Source: Callipepla californica brunnescens (lineage: Eukaryota; Chordata; Aves; Galliformes; Odontophoridae). Taken from it: a DNA stretch of 64,000 nucleotides. Shown here piece by piece: positions 12,915-25,200 of the stretch. Both the position numbers and the translations under genes were made by a program. Each line of letters begins with the position of its first letter. Positions within the stretch are counted from its first letter, which is position 1. The notes under the pieces are model-generated. The model did no database searches. It was not told the origin of the DNA and was given only the letters and a program-made list of their open reading frames with translations. The stretch spans positions 434,001-498,000 of the forward strand of contig JALIRH010000075.1 in NCBI GenBank assembly GCA_023055505.1. Direction: 5' to 3'.

Positions 12915-15900
12915 AAGAAGGTGCACATACCGGCACAAGCACTATGCACGAACCGCTGTTAACCGCGGATTCCGATTCAATCGCATCAATCGCCTTTACT
13001 TCTGAGATTGCCGCTAAGGAAGACGCGAGTCAGAAGACTGCCTTACACTCTATAGCGGCTTCACTATTCAGCCCTCTGCTGTCCTATATAACGATTCGCG
13101 GTTAACGCATGTAAGGGACTCAGTTTCAGGAGCTGTACGAGAACGTATGCTGAACCCCAATGTTAGTGAGACAAAAAATTTAAATCCCACTTTGCTCTGC
13201 AACTGAATACAAAGTATGTCTGCATCGGTCATTCACCTGCATCACGATTTCAAACTTTTCTCTGAGAAGTGTTCTTATCCATTTGAGATCCTCTATGCTA
13301 CACAGTCACTCCTCGTTTCCTTACTCTACACAGTGATCGTTTTGATTCCTCACAGAACCATGTGCTGTTCAGTGCTAAGGAAACAGTGTAGATACTTAAA
13401 GTACTTAGACCTGTTTCCTCTAACAAATGCATGTGTCATTTCAACACTTACTATTGTTTCCCAGTAAGCCTTTTCATTGGAGCTTCTATAATGCAGATTA
13501 TAAGAAGGTGCACATACCGGCACAAGCACTATGCACGAACCGCTGTTAACCGCGGATTCCGATTCAATCGCATCAATCGCCTTTACTTCTGAGATTGCCG
13601 GTAAGGAAGACGCGAGTCAGAAGACTGCCTTACACTCTATAGCGGCTTCACTATTCAGCCCTCTGCTGTCCTATATAACAAATCGCGAATAACGCATGTA
13701 AGGAACTCAGTTTCAGGAGATGTACGAGAATGTATGCTGAACCCCAAAGTTTTTGAGACGAAAAATTTAAATCCCACTTTGCTCTGCAACTGAATACAAA
13801 GTATGTCTGCATCGGTCATTCACCTGCAAGCACGATTTCAAACTTTTCTCTGAGAAGTGTTCTTATCCATTTGAGATCCTTTATGTAATTCAGTCACTCC
13901 TCGTTTCCTTTCCATACAGAGTGATCTTTATGATTCTTCACAGAACCATGTGCTGTTCAGTGCTAAGGAAACAGTGTAGATGCTTAAAGTAATTAGAGAT
14001 GTTTCCTCTATCAAATGCATCTGAATTTCCACCTCTTACAATTCTTTCCCAAGAAACTTTTTATTGGAGCTTCCTCCATGCAAATTATAAGAAGGTGCAC
14101 ATACCGGCACAAGCACTATGCACGAACCGCTGTTAAGCGCGGATTCCGATTCAATCGCATCAATCGCCTTTACTTCTGAGTTTGCCGCTAAGGAAGAAGC
14201 GAGTCAGAAGACTGCCGATCACTGTATAGCGGCTTCTCTATTCACCCGGCTGTCTTTCTATATTAAGGAATCGCGAAAAACACGTGAAAATGAGTCTGTT
14301 TCAGGAGCTGTATGAGAATGTATACTGGACATCAGTGTTAGTGACAGGGAAATTTTAAATCCCACTACTTTTCTGCTACTGAATGCAAAGTATGTCTGCA
14401 TCAGTCATTCACCTGCAAGCACGATTTCAAACTTTTCTCTGACAACTGTTGTTATCCATTTTAGATCCTTTATGTAACACAGTCACTCCTCGTTTCCTTA
14501 CTCTACACAGTGATCCTTTTGATTCTCCACAGAACCATATGCTGTCTAGTGCCAAGGAAACAGTGTAGATGCTTAAACTACTTATAGATGTTTCCTCTAC
14601 CAAATGCATCTGAATTTCCACCTCTTACAATTCTTTCCCAGTAAGCCTTTTCATTGGAGCTTCTATAATGCAGATTATAAGAAGGTGCACATACCGGCAC
14701 AAGCACTATGCACGAACCGCTGTTAACCGCGGATTCCGATTCAATCGCATCAATCGCCTTTACTTCTGAGATTGCCGCTAAGGAAGACGCGAGTCAGAAG
14801 ACTGCCTTACACTCTATAGCGGCTTCACTATTCAGCCCTCTGCTGTCCTATATAACGATTCGCGGTTAACGCATGTAAGGGACTCAGTTTCAGGAGCTGT
14901 ACGAGAACGTATGCTGAACCCCAATGTTAGTGAGACGAAAAATTTAAATCCCACTTTGCTCTGCAACTGAATGCAAATTATGTCTGCATCGGTCATTCAC
15001 CTGCAAGCACGATTTCAAACTTTTCTCTGAGAAGTGTTCTTATCCATTTGAGATCCTTTATGTAACACAGTCACTCCTCGTTTCCTTTCCATACAGAGTG
15101 ATCTTTATGATTCTTCACAGAACCATGTGCTGTTCAGTGCTAAGGAAACAGTGTAGATGCTTAAAGTAATTAGAGATGTTTCCTCTACCAAATGCATCTG
15201 AATTTAAACCTCTTACAATTCTTTCCCAATAAACTTTTTATTGGAGCTTCTTTCATGCAAATTATAAGAAGGTGCACATACCGGCACAAGCACTATGCAC
15301 GAACCGCTGTTAACCGCGGATTCCGATTCAATCGCATCAATCGCCTTTACTTCTGATATTACCGCTAAGGAAGACGCGAGTCAGAAGACTGCCTTACACT
15401 CTATAGCGGCTTCTTATTCAGCCCTCTACTGTCCTATATAAAGATCGCGGTTAGCGCATGTAAGGAACTCAGTTTCAGGAGATGTACGAGAATGTATGCT
15501 GAACCCCAAAGTTTTTGAGACGAAAAATTTAAATCCCACTTTGCTCTGCAACTGAATGCAAAGCATGTCTGCATCGGTCATTCACCTGCATCACGATTTC
15601 AAACTTTTCTCTGAGAAGTGTTCTTATCCATTTGAGATCCTCTATGTTACACAGTCACTCCTCGTTTCCTTACTCTACACAGTGATCGTTTTGATTCCTC
15701 ACAGAACCATTAGCTGTTTAGTGCCAAGGAAACAGTGTAGATGCTTAAACTACTTATAGATGTTTCCTCTACCAAATGCATCTGAATTTCCACATCTTAC
15801 AATTCTTTCCCAATAAACTTTTTATTGGAGATTCCTTCATGCAAATTATTAGAAGGTGCACATACCGGCACAAGCACTATGCACGAACCGCTGTTAACCG

Positions 15901-16435
15901 CGGATTCCGATTCAATCGCATCAATCGCCTTTACTTCTGAGATTGCCGCTAAGGAAGACGCGAGTCAGAAGACTGCCTTACACTCTATAGCGGCTTCTTA
16001 TACAGCCGTCTACTGTCCTATATAACGATTCGCGGTTAACGCATGTAAGGGACTCAGTTTCAGGAGCTGTACGAGAACGTATGCTGAACCCCAATGTTAG
16101 TGAGACGAAAAATTTAAATCCCACTTTGCTCTGCAACTGAATACAAAGTATGTCTGCATCGGTCATTCACCTGCAAGCACGATTTCAAACTTTTCTCTGA
16201 CAACTGTTCTTATCCATTTTAGTTCCTCTATGTAACACAGTCACTCCTCGTTTCCTTTCCATACAGAGTGATCTTTATGATTCTTCACAGAACCATGTGC
16301 AGTTCAGTGCTAAGGAAACAGTGTAGATGCTTAAAGTACTTATAGATGTTTCCTCTACCAAATGCATCTGTATTTCCTCCTCTTACAATTGTTTCCCAAT
16401 AATCTTTTCATTTGAACCTGTAGAATGCAAATTAT

Positions 16436-17023
16436 AAGAAGGTGCACATAACGGCACAAGCACTATGCACGAACCGCCGTTAACCGCGGATTCCGATTCA
16501 ATCGCATCAATCGCCTTTACTTCTGAGATTGCCGGTAAGGAAGACGCAAGTCAGAAGACTGCCGATCATTGTTTTCGGCTTCTCTATTCACCCGGCTGTC
16601 TTTCTATATTAAGGAATCGCGACTTTCACGTGAAAGTGACTCAGTTTCAGGAGCTGTATTAGAATGTATGCTGTACCCCAGTGTTAGCGAGAGGGAAATT
16701 TTAAATCCATCTTAACTCTGCTACTGAATGCAAAGTAATTCTGCATCGGTCATTCACCTGCAAGCACGATTTCAAACTTTTCTCTGACAAGTGTTGTTAT
16801 CCATTTTAGATCCTCTATGTTACACAGTCACTCCTCGTTTCCCTACCATACACAGTGATCGTTTTGATTCCTCACAGAACCATGTGCTGTTCAGTGCTAA
16901 GGAAACAGTGTAGATACTTAAAGTACTTAGACCTGTTTCCTCTAACAAATGCATGTGTCATTTCAACACTTACTATTGTTTCCCAGTAAGCCTTTTCATT
17001 GGAGCTTCTATAATGCAGATTAT
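16436..17023 (+). repeat. Hybrid E/A monomer
   Basis: The unit begins as E (taacggcacaagcac, ccgccgttaacc, gatcattgttttcgg), changes to A (cacccggctgtctttctatattaagg), then returns to E (gactttcacgtgaaag). Its tail ends in the usual cttttcattgg form. The same hybrid is at 25816-26403. This mosaic supports short conversion between monomer types rather than point mutation. Confidence 0.7.
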
Positions 17024-17501
17024 AAGAAGGTGCACATAACGGCACATGCTCTATGCACGAACCGCAGTTAACCGCGGATTCCGATTCAATCGCATCAATC
17101 GCCTTTACTTCTGAGATTGCCGGTAAGGAAGACGCGAGTCAGAAGACTGCCTTACACTCTATAGCGGCTTCACTATTCAGCCCTCTGCTGTCCTATATAA
17201 CAAATCGCGAATAACGCATGTATGGAACTCAGTTTCAGGAGCTGTACGAGAATGTATGCTGAACCCCAAAGTTTTTGAGACGAAAAATTTAAATCCCACT
17301 TTGCTCTGCAACTGAATACAAAGTATGTCTGCATTGGTCATTCACCTGCAAGCACGATTTCAAACTTTTCTCTGAGAAGTGTTCTTATCCATTTGAGATC
17401 CTCTATGTTACACAGTCACTCCTCGTTTCCTTTCCATACAGAGTGATCTTTATGATTCTTCACAGAACCATGTGCTGTTCAGTGCTAAGGAAACAGTGTA
17501 G

Positions 17502-17506
17502 ATGCT
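17502..17506. repeat. Target-site duplication, left of LTR copy 1
   Basis: The five bases atgct precede the TGTCA end of the LTR and are repeated at 18077-18081. Removing the LTR and one copy restores the normal monomer sequence gatgcttaaag. A 6 bp reading (atgctt) is possible only if the LTR lacked its leading T, which would break the TG...CA ends. Confidence 0.8.
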
Positions 17507-18076
17507 TGTCAACGGTTTACCGGGCTGGATCGGCCCGGTTCCGTGACGATTGGTGTGGGGGACTCACGGACCCACGGCCCAGGAAAGGGCAAGGGAAAAG
17601 GGAAAAGGGAGATGGGCCTAGAAACAAAACAGCGGCAACGATCTGAGGAGGAAAGCTAATTTACTAAATAAGATATTAGAAAGCAAAATAACACAATATA
17701 ATACAATGTAATTGGAATTGAGGCTAATGAATCAAATAAAATGAGCAAGAGAGAGAGTGTCCGATAAACCGAAGGCCTTACGCTAACGCTGAAGGCGATA
17801 CGGCAGCGAGCACCCACTGCTGAGTCGATCCCGAAGGAAAGAGAGTGTCCCGTGACCGCTGAGGGTTTTTATCTGTTCCCTCTGAGCGGAAAACACGTAA
17901 AAATATAAAGCATCGCAAAGTCCTCTGGGGAATGTAGTGCTTCTTCTCTTCTGAGACAGGTATACCTGGAATTATCAATGATCTATGGAGCTGGAGTATT
18001 AGCTCTTTAACTCTTAATGCAATACATGATGTTATGATGTGGAATACCAGCACCAAAAAATCACAAAACCATGACA
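17507..18076 (-). mobile_element. Solo LTR of an endogenous retrovirus (copy 1)
   Basis: This 570 bp stretch is unrelated to the satellite and interrupts the monomer at 17024. It starts TGTCA and ends TGACA, the short inverted TG...CA ends of retroviral LTRs, and is flanked by atgct at 17502-17506 and 18077-18081, a 5 bp target-site duplication. Empty versions of the site exist in sister monomers, for example 35093-35097. No internal retroviral region, primer-binding site or second LTR is present, so LTR-LTR recombination left a solo LTR. The minus strand is probably sense: a TATA-like motif lies at 17862-17875 and an AGTAAA-type polyadenylation signal near 17660-17665. A 99-codon open frame (18077-17778, minus) covers the presumed U3; I do not call it a gene. 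A 5 bp duplication fits ERVL-like elements, but the class is not established. The resemblance to bird LTRs is from memory. Confidence 0.82.
17862..17875 (-). promoter_or_regulatory. TATA-like core promoter of LTR copy 1
   Basis: On the minus strand this reads cagataaaaaccct, about 200 bp from the TGTCATGG end, a normal place for the end of U3. If it works, transcription would start about 25-30 bp further along the minus strand (near 17830-17840) and run through the rest of the LTR into satellite DNA in antisense. Whether it is active cannot be read from sequence. Confidence 0.4.
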
Positions 18077-18081
18077 ATGCT
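18077..18081. repeat. Target-site duplication, right of LTR copy 1
   Basis: Second atgct copy, directly after the TGACA end; the satellite resumes with taaagtaatt, as in the sister monomer at 34615. Confidence 0.8.
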
Positions 18082-19103
18082 TAAAGTAATTAGAGATGTT
18101 TCCTCTACCAAATGCATCTGAATTTCCACCTCTTACAATTCTTTCCCAAGAAACTTTTTATTGGAGCTTCCTCCATGCAAATTATAAGAAGGTGCACATA
18201 CCGGCACAAGCACTATGCACGAACCGCTGTTAACCGCGGATTCCAATTCAATCGCATCAATCGCCTTTACTTCTGAGTTTGCCGCTAAGGAAGAAGCGAG
18301 TCAGAAGACTGCCGATCACTGTATAACGGCTTCTCTATTCACCCGGCTGTCTTTCTATATTAAGGAATCGCGAAAAACACGTGAAAATGAGTCAGTTTCA
18401 GGAGCTGTATGAGAATGTATACTGGACACCAGTGTTAGTGAGAGGGAAATTTTAAATCCCACTACTTTTCTGCTACTGAATGCAAAGTATGTCTGCATCA
18501 GTCATTCACCTGCAAGCACGATTTCAAACTTTTCTCTGACAACTGTTGTTATACAATTTAGATCCTCATTGTAACACAGTCAACCCTCGTTTCCTTACTC
18601 TACACAGTGATCCTTTTGATTCTCCACAGAACCATATGCTGTCTAGTGCCAAGGAAACAGTGTAGATGCTTAAACTACTTATAGATGTTTCCTCTACAAA
18701 ATGCATCTGAATTTCCACCTCTTACAATTCTTTCCCAAGAAACTTTTTATTGGAGCTTCCTCCATGCAAATTATAAGAAGGTGCACATACCGGCACAAGC
18801 ACTATGCACGAACCGCTTTTAACCGCGGATTCCGATTCAATCGCATCAATCGCCTTTACTTCTGAGTTTGCCGCTAAGGAAGAAGCGAGTCAGAAGACTG
18901 CCGATCACTGTATAGCGGCTTCTCTATTCACCCGGCTGTCTTTCTATATTAAGGAATCGCGAAAAACACGTGAAAATGAGTCTATTTCAGGAGCTGTATG
19001 AGAATGTATACTGGACATCAGTGTTAGTGAGAGGGAAATTTTAAATCCCACTACTTTTCTGCTACTGAATGCAAAGTATGTCTGCATCAGTCATTCACCT
19101 GCA

Positions 19104-19131
19104 TCACGATTTCAAACTTTTCTCTGAGAAG
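19104..19131 (+). repeat. Short conversion patch in an A monomer
   Basis: The A unit at 18775 carries gcatcacgatt and gagaagtg here, as B/C units do, while its partner at 28155 and other A units have gcaagcacgatt and gacaactg. The minimal patch is about 28 bp and includes the one-base length difference that shifts the spacing between HOR copies from 9380 to 9381 bp. Confidence 0.7.
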
Positions 19132-20535
19132 TGTTGTTATACAATTTAGATCCTCATTGTAACACAGTCACTCCTCGTTTCCTTACTCTACCCAGTGATC
19201 GTTTTGATTCTCCACAGAACGATATGCTGTCTAGTGCCAAGGAAACAGTGTAGATGCTTAAACTACTTATAGATGTTTCCTCTACCAAATGCATCTGAAT
19301 TTCCACCTCTTACAATTCTTTCCCAGTAAGCCTTTTCATTGGAGCTTCTATAATGCAGATTATAAGAAGGTGCACATACCGGCACAAGCACTATGCACGA
19401 ACCGCTGTTAACCGCGGATTCCGATTCAATCGCATCAATCGCCTTTACTTCTGAGATTGCCGGTAAGGAAGACGCGAGTCAGAAGACTGCCGATCCCTGT
19501 ATAGCGGCTTCTCTATTCACCCGGCTGTCTTTCTATATTAAGGAATCGCGAAAAACACGTGAAAATGAGTCTGATTCAGGAGCTGTATGAGAATGAATAC
19601 TGGACATCAGTGTTAGTGAGAGGGAAATTTTAAATCCCACTACTTTTCTGCTACAGAATGCAAAGTATGTCTGCATCAGTCATTCACCTGCAAGCACGAT
19701 TTCAAACTTTTCTCTGACAACTGTTGTTATCCATTTTAGATCCTCATTGTAACACATCACTCCTCGTTTCCCTACCATACACAGTGATCGTTTTGATTCC
19801 ACACAAATCCATGTGCTGTTCAGTGCTAAGGAAACAGTGTAGATGCTTAAGGTACTTATAGATGTTTCCTCTACCAAATGCATCTGTATTTCCTCCTCTT
19901 ACAATTGTTTCCCAATAATCTTTTCATTTGAACCTGTAGAATGCAAATTATAAGAAGGTGCACATACCGGCACAAGCACTATGCACGAACCGCCGTTAAC
20001 CGCGGATTCCGATTCAATCGCCTCAATCGCCTTTACTTCTGAGATTGCCGCTAAGGAAGACGCGAGTCAGAAGACTGCCTTACACTCTATAGCGGCTTCT
20101 TATTCAGCCGTCTACTGTCCTAGATAAAGATCGCGGTTAGCGCATGTAAGGGACTCAGTTTCAGGAGATGTACGAGAATGTATGCTGAACCCCAAAGTTT
20201 TTGAGACGAAAAATTTAGATCCCACTTTGCTCTGCAACTGAATGCAAAGCATGTCTGCATCGGTCATTCACCTGCATCACGATTTCAAACTTTTCTCTGA
20301 GAAGTGTTCTTATCCATTTTAGATCCATTATGTAACACAGTCACTCCTCGTTTGCTTACACTACAAAGTGATCGTTTTGTTTCTCCACAGAACCATATGC
20401 TGTTTAGTGCTAAGGAAACAGTGTAGATGCTTAAACTACTTATAGATGTTTCCTCTACCAAATGCATCTGAATTTAAACCTCTTACAATTCTTTCCCAAT
20501 AAACTTTTTATTGGAGCTTCCTTCATGCAAATTAT

Positions 20536-21121
20536 TAGAAGGTGCACATACCGGCACATGCTCTATGCACGAACCGCTGTTAACCGCGGATTCCGATTCA
20601 ATCGCATCAATCGCCTTTACTTCTGATATTACCGCTAAGGAAGACGCGAGTCAGAAGACTGCCTTACACTCTATAGCGGCTTCTTATTCAGCCGTCTACT
20701 GTCCTATATAACGATTCGCGGTTAACGCATGTAAGGGACTCAGTTTCAGGAGCTGTACGAGAACGTATGCTGAACCCCAATGTTAGTGAGACGAAAAATT
20801 TAAATCCCACTTTGCTCTGCAACTGAATACAAAGTATGTCTGCATCGGTCATTCACCTGCAAGCACGATTTCAAACTTTTCTCTGAGAAGTGTTCTTATC
20901 CATTTTAGATCCTCTATGTTACACAGTCACTCCTCGTTTCCTTACTCTACACAGTGATCGTTTTGATTCCTCACAGAACCATGAGCTGTTCAGTGCTAAG
21001 GAAACAGTGTAGATGCTATAATTACTTATAGCTGTTTCCTCTACCAAATGCATGTGTCATTTCACCACATACAATTTTTGCCAGTCAACCTTTTCATTGG
21101 AACTTCAATAATGCAAATTGT
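20536..21121 (+). repeat. Recombinant monomer at the 15-mer duplication junction
   Basis: The front matches the unit at 29917: it begins with t instead of a and has catgctct (t at 20559 and 20562). The back, from c at 20615 onwards, matches the unit at 11156, with the rare gatattacc variant and the caatttttgccagtcaacc tail. The switch falls between 20562 and 20615, where all three units are identical. This is what an unequal crossover between two misaligned sister arrays would leave. Confidence 0.8.
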
Positions 21122-22294
21122 AAGAAGGTGCACATACCGGCACAAGCTCTATGCACGAACCGCTGTTAACCGCGGATTCCGATTCAATCGCATCAATCGC
21201 CTTGACTTCTGAGATTGCCGCTAAGGAAGAAGCGAGTCAGAAGACTGCCGAGCACTATATATCGGCTTCACTACTTTTCCGGCAATCATTCTATCTTAAC
21301 GAATCGCTACTTACAAGTGAAAGTGACTCAGTTTCAGGAGCTGTATGAGAATATATACTGGACTCCAGTGTTAGTGAGAGGGAAATTTTAAATTCCAATT
21401 TACTCTGCGAATGAATGCAAAGTATGTCTGCATCGGTCACTCACCTGCAAGCACGATTTCAAACTTTTCTCTGACCACTGTTCTTATCCATTTTAGTTCC
21501 TCTATGTAACACAGTCACTCCTCGTTTCCTTACTCTACACAGTGATCGTTTTGATTCTCCACAGAACCATATGCTGTCTAGTGCCAAGGAAACAGTGTAG
21601 ATGCTTAAAGTACTTATAGATGTTTCCTCTACCAAATGCATCTGTATTTCCTCCTCTTACAATTGTTTCCCAATAATCTTTTCATTTGAACCTGTAGAAT
21701 GCAAATTATAAGAAGGTGCACATAACGGCACAAGCACTATGCACGAACCGCCGTTAACCGCGGATTCCGATTCAATCGCATCAATCGCCTTTACTTCTGA
21801 GATTGCCGGTAAGGAAGACGCAAGTCAGAAGACTGCCGATCATTGTTTTCGGCTTCTTTATTCACCCGGCTGTCTTGCTATATTTCGAATCGCGACTTTC
21901 ACGTGAAAGTGACTCAGTTTCAGGAGCTGTATGAGAATGTATACTGTACCCCAGTGTTAACGAGAGGGAAATTTTAAATTCCAATATACTCTTTGAATGA
22001 ATGCAAAGTATGTCTGCATCGGTCATTCACCTGCAAGCACGATTTCAAACTTTTCTCTGACAAGTGTTCTTATCCATTTTAGATCCTCATTGTAACACAT
22101 CACTCCTCGTTTCCCTACCATACACAGTGATCGTTTTGATTCCACACAAATCCATGTGCTGTTCAGTGCTAAGGAAACAGTGTAGATGCTTAAACTACTT
22201 ATAGATGTTTCCTCTACCAAATGCATCTGTATTTCCTCCTCTTACAATTGTTTCCCAATAATCTTTTTATTTGAACCTGTAGAATGCAAATTAT
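21122..22294 (+). repeat. D-E monomer pair (fourth occurrence)
   Basis: Copy of the pair at 11742, 9380 bp downstream, with the same A-like exchange in E. One substitution seen: 21858 T where 12478 is C. Confidence 0.8.
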
Positions 22295-25200
22295 AAGAAG
22301 GTGCACATACCGGCACAAGCACTATGCACGAACCGCTGTTAACCGCGGATTCCGATTCAATCGCATCAATCGCCTTTACTTCTGAGATTGCCGCTAAGGA
22401 AGACGCGAGTCAGAAGACTGCCTTACACTCTATAGCGGCTTCACTATTCAGCCCTCTGCTGTCCTATATAACGATTCGCGGTTAACGCATGTAAGGGACT
22501 CAGTTTCAGGAGCTGTACGAGAACGTATGCTGAACCCCAATGTTAGTGAGACAAAAAATTTAAATCCCACTTTGCTCTGCAACTGAATACAAAGTATGTC
22601 TGCATCGGTCATTCACCTGCATCACGATTTCAAACTTTTCTCTGAGAAGTGTTCTTATCCATTTGAGATCCTCTATGCTACACAGTCACTCCTCGTTTCC
22701 TTACTCTACACAGTGATCGTTTTGATTCCTCACAGAACCATGTGCTGTTCAGTGCTAAGGAAACAGTGTAGATACTTAAAGTACTTAGACCTGTTTCCTC
22801 TAACAAATGCATGTGTCATTTCAACACTTACTATTGTTTCCCAGTAAGCCTTTTCATTGGAGCTTCTATAATGCAGATTATAAGAAGGTGCACATACCGG
22901 CACAAGCACTATGCACGAACCGCTGTTAACCGCGGATTCCGATTCAATCGCATCAATCGCCTTTACTTCTGAGATTGCCGGTAAGGAAGACGCGAGTCAG
23001 AAGACTGCCTTACACTCTATAGCGGCTTCACTATTCAGCCCTCTGCTGTCCTATATAACAAATCGCGAATAACGCATGTAAGGAACTCAGTTTCAGGAGA
23101 TGTACGAGAATGTATGCTGAACCCCAAAGTTTTTGAGACGAAAAATTTAAATCCCACTTTGCTCTGCAACTGAATACAAAGTATGTCTGCATCGGTCATT
23201 CACCTGCAAGCACGATTTCAAACTTTTCTCTGAGAAGTGTTCTTATCCATTTGAGATCCTTTATGTAATTCAGTCACTCCTCGTTTCCTTTCCATACAGA
23301 GTGATCTTTATGATTCTTCACAGAACCATGTGCTGTTCAGTGCTAAGGAAACAGTGTAGATGCTTAAAGTAATTAGAGATGTTTCCTCTATCAAATGCAT
23401 CTGAATTTCCACCTCTTACAATTCTTTCCCAAGAAACTTTTTATTGGAGCTTCCTCCATGCAAATTATAAGAAGGTGCACATACCGGCACAAGCACTATG
23501 CACGAACCGCTGTTAAGCGCGGATTCCGATTCAATCGCATCAATCGCCTTTACTTCTGAGTTTGCCGCTAAGGAAGAAGCGAGTCAGAAGACTGCCGATC
23601 ACTGTATAGCGGCTTCTCTATTCACCCGGCTGTCTTTCTATATTAAGGAATCGCGAAAAACACGTGAAAATGAGTCTGTTTCAGGAGCTGTATGAGAATG
23701 TATACTGGACATCAGTGTTAGTGAGAGGGAAATTTTAAATCCCACTACTTTTCTGCTACTGAATGCAAAGTATGTCTGCATCAGTCATTCACCTGCAAGC
23801 ACGATTTCAAACTTTTCTCTGACAACTGTTGTTATCCATTTTAGATCCTTTATGTAACACAGTCACTCCTCGTTTCCTTACTCTACACAGTGATCCTTTT
23901 GATTCTCCACAGAACCATATGCTGTCTAGTGCCAAGGAAACAGTGTAGATGCTTAAACTACTTATAGATGTTTCCTCTACCAAATGCATCTGAATTTCCA
24001 CCTCTTACAATTCTTTCCCAGTAAGCCTTTTCATTGGAGCTTCTATAATGCAGATTATAAGAAGGTGCACATACCGGCACAAGCACTATGCACGAACCGC
24101 TGTTAACCGCGGATTCCGATTCAATCGCATCAATCGCCTTTACTTCTGAGATTGCCGCTAAGGAAGACGCGAGTCAGAAGACTGCCTTACACTCTATAGC
24201 GGCTTCACTATTCAGCCCTCTGCTGTCCTATATAACGATTCGCGGTTAACGCATGTAAGGGACTCAGTTTCAGGAGCTGTACGAGAACGTATGCTGAACC
24301 CCAATGTTAGTGAGACGAAAAATTTAAATCCCACTTTGCTCTGCAACTGAATGCAAATTATGTCTGCATCGGTCATTCACCTGCAAGCACGATTTCAAAC
24401 TTTTCTCTGAGAAGTGTTCTTATCCATTTGAGATCCTTTATGTAACACAGTCACTCCTCGTTTCCTTTCCATACAGAGTGATCTTTATGATTCTTCACAG
24501 AACCATGTGCTGTTCAGTGCTAAGGAAACAGTGTAGATGCTTAAAGTAATTAGAGATGTTTCCTCTACCAAATGCATCTGAATTTAAACCTCTTACAATT
24601 CTTTCCCAATAAACTTTTTATTGGAGCTTCTTTCATGCAAATTATAAGAAGGTGCACATACCGGCACAAGCACTATGCACGAACCGCTGTTAACCGCGGA
24701 TTCCGATTCAATCGCATCAATCGCCTTTACTTCTGATATTACCGCTAAGGAAGACGCGAGTCAGAAGACTGCCTTACACTCTATAGCGGCTTCTTATTCA
24801 GCCCTCTACTGTCCTATATAAAGATCGCGGTTAGCGCATGTAAGGAACTCAGTTTCAGGAGATGTACGAGAATGTATGCTGAACCCCAAAGTTTTTGAGA
24901 CGAAAAATTTAAATCCCACTTTGCTCTGCAACTGAATGCAAAGCATGTCTGCATCGGTCATTCACCTGCATCACGATTTCAAACTTTTCTCTGAGAAGTG
25001 TTCTTATCCATTTGAGATCCTCTATGTTACACAGTCACTCCTCGTTTCCTTACTCTACACAGTGATCGTTTTGATTCCTCACAGAACCATTAGCTGTTTA
25101 GTGCCAAGGAAACAGTGTAGATGCTTAAACTACTTATAGATGTTTCCTCTACCAAATGCATCTGAATTTCCACATCTTACAATTCTTTCCCAATAAACTT

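Larger units (their letters stand above)
11190..20562 (+). repeat. 15-monomer higher-order repeat, copy 1 (period 9380 bp)
   Basis: Every unit start from 11742 to 20536 has a partner 9380-9381 bp downstream with matching private variants. Counting from 11742 the order is D-E-B-B-A-B-C-C-E/A hybrid-B+LTR-A-A-A-C-C, at 11742, 12330, 12915, 13502, 14089, 14679, 15266, 15850, 16436, 17024, 18186, 18775, 19364, 19952 and 20536. The unit at 17024 is 1162 bp long because it carries the LTR. The left edge lies in the unit at 11156: its first ~34 bases differ from the unit at 20536 (aagcact against atgctct), but the remainder agrees, including the rare gatattacc variant. The unit at 10572 is clearly different from its positional partner at 19952. 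Confidence 0.9.

Noticed and set aside
17443..17646. 67-codon plus-strand open frame crossing the satellite-LTR junction (and 26823-27026)
   Set aside because: A chance fusion of the satellite tail with the antisense LTR end, made by the insertion.
17507..18076. DNA transposon with terminal inverted repeats
   Set aside because: The inverted ends are short and imperfect beyond TGTCA/TGACA, the duplication is 5 bp, and TG...CA ends with internal TATA-like and polyadenylation-like motifs fit an LTR better.
17778..18077. 99-codon minus-strand open frame in the LTR (and 27158-27457)
   Set aside because: It begins at the LTR edge and covers the presumed U3 and core promoter. It has no domain I recognise, and a solo LTR has no remaining viral genes, so I describe it only as part of the LTR.
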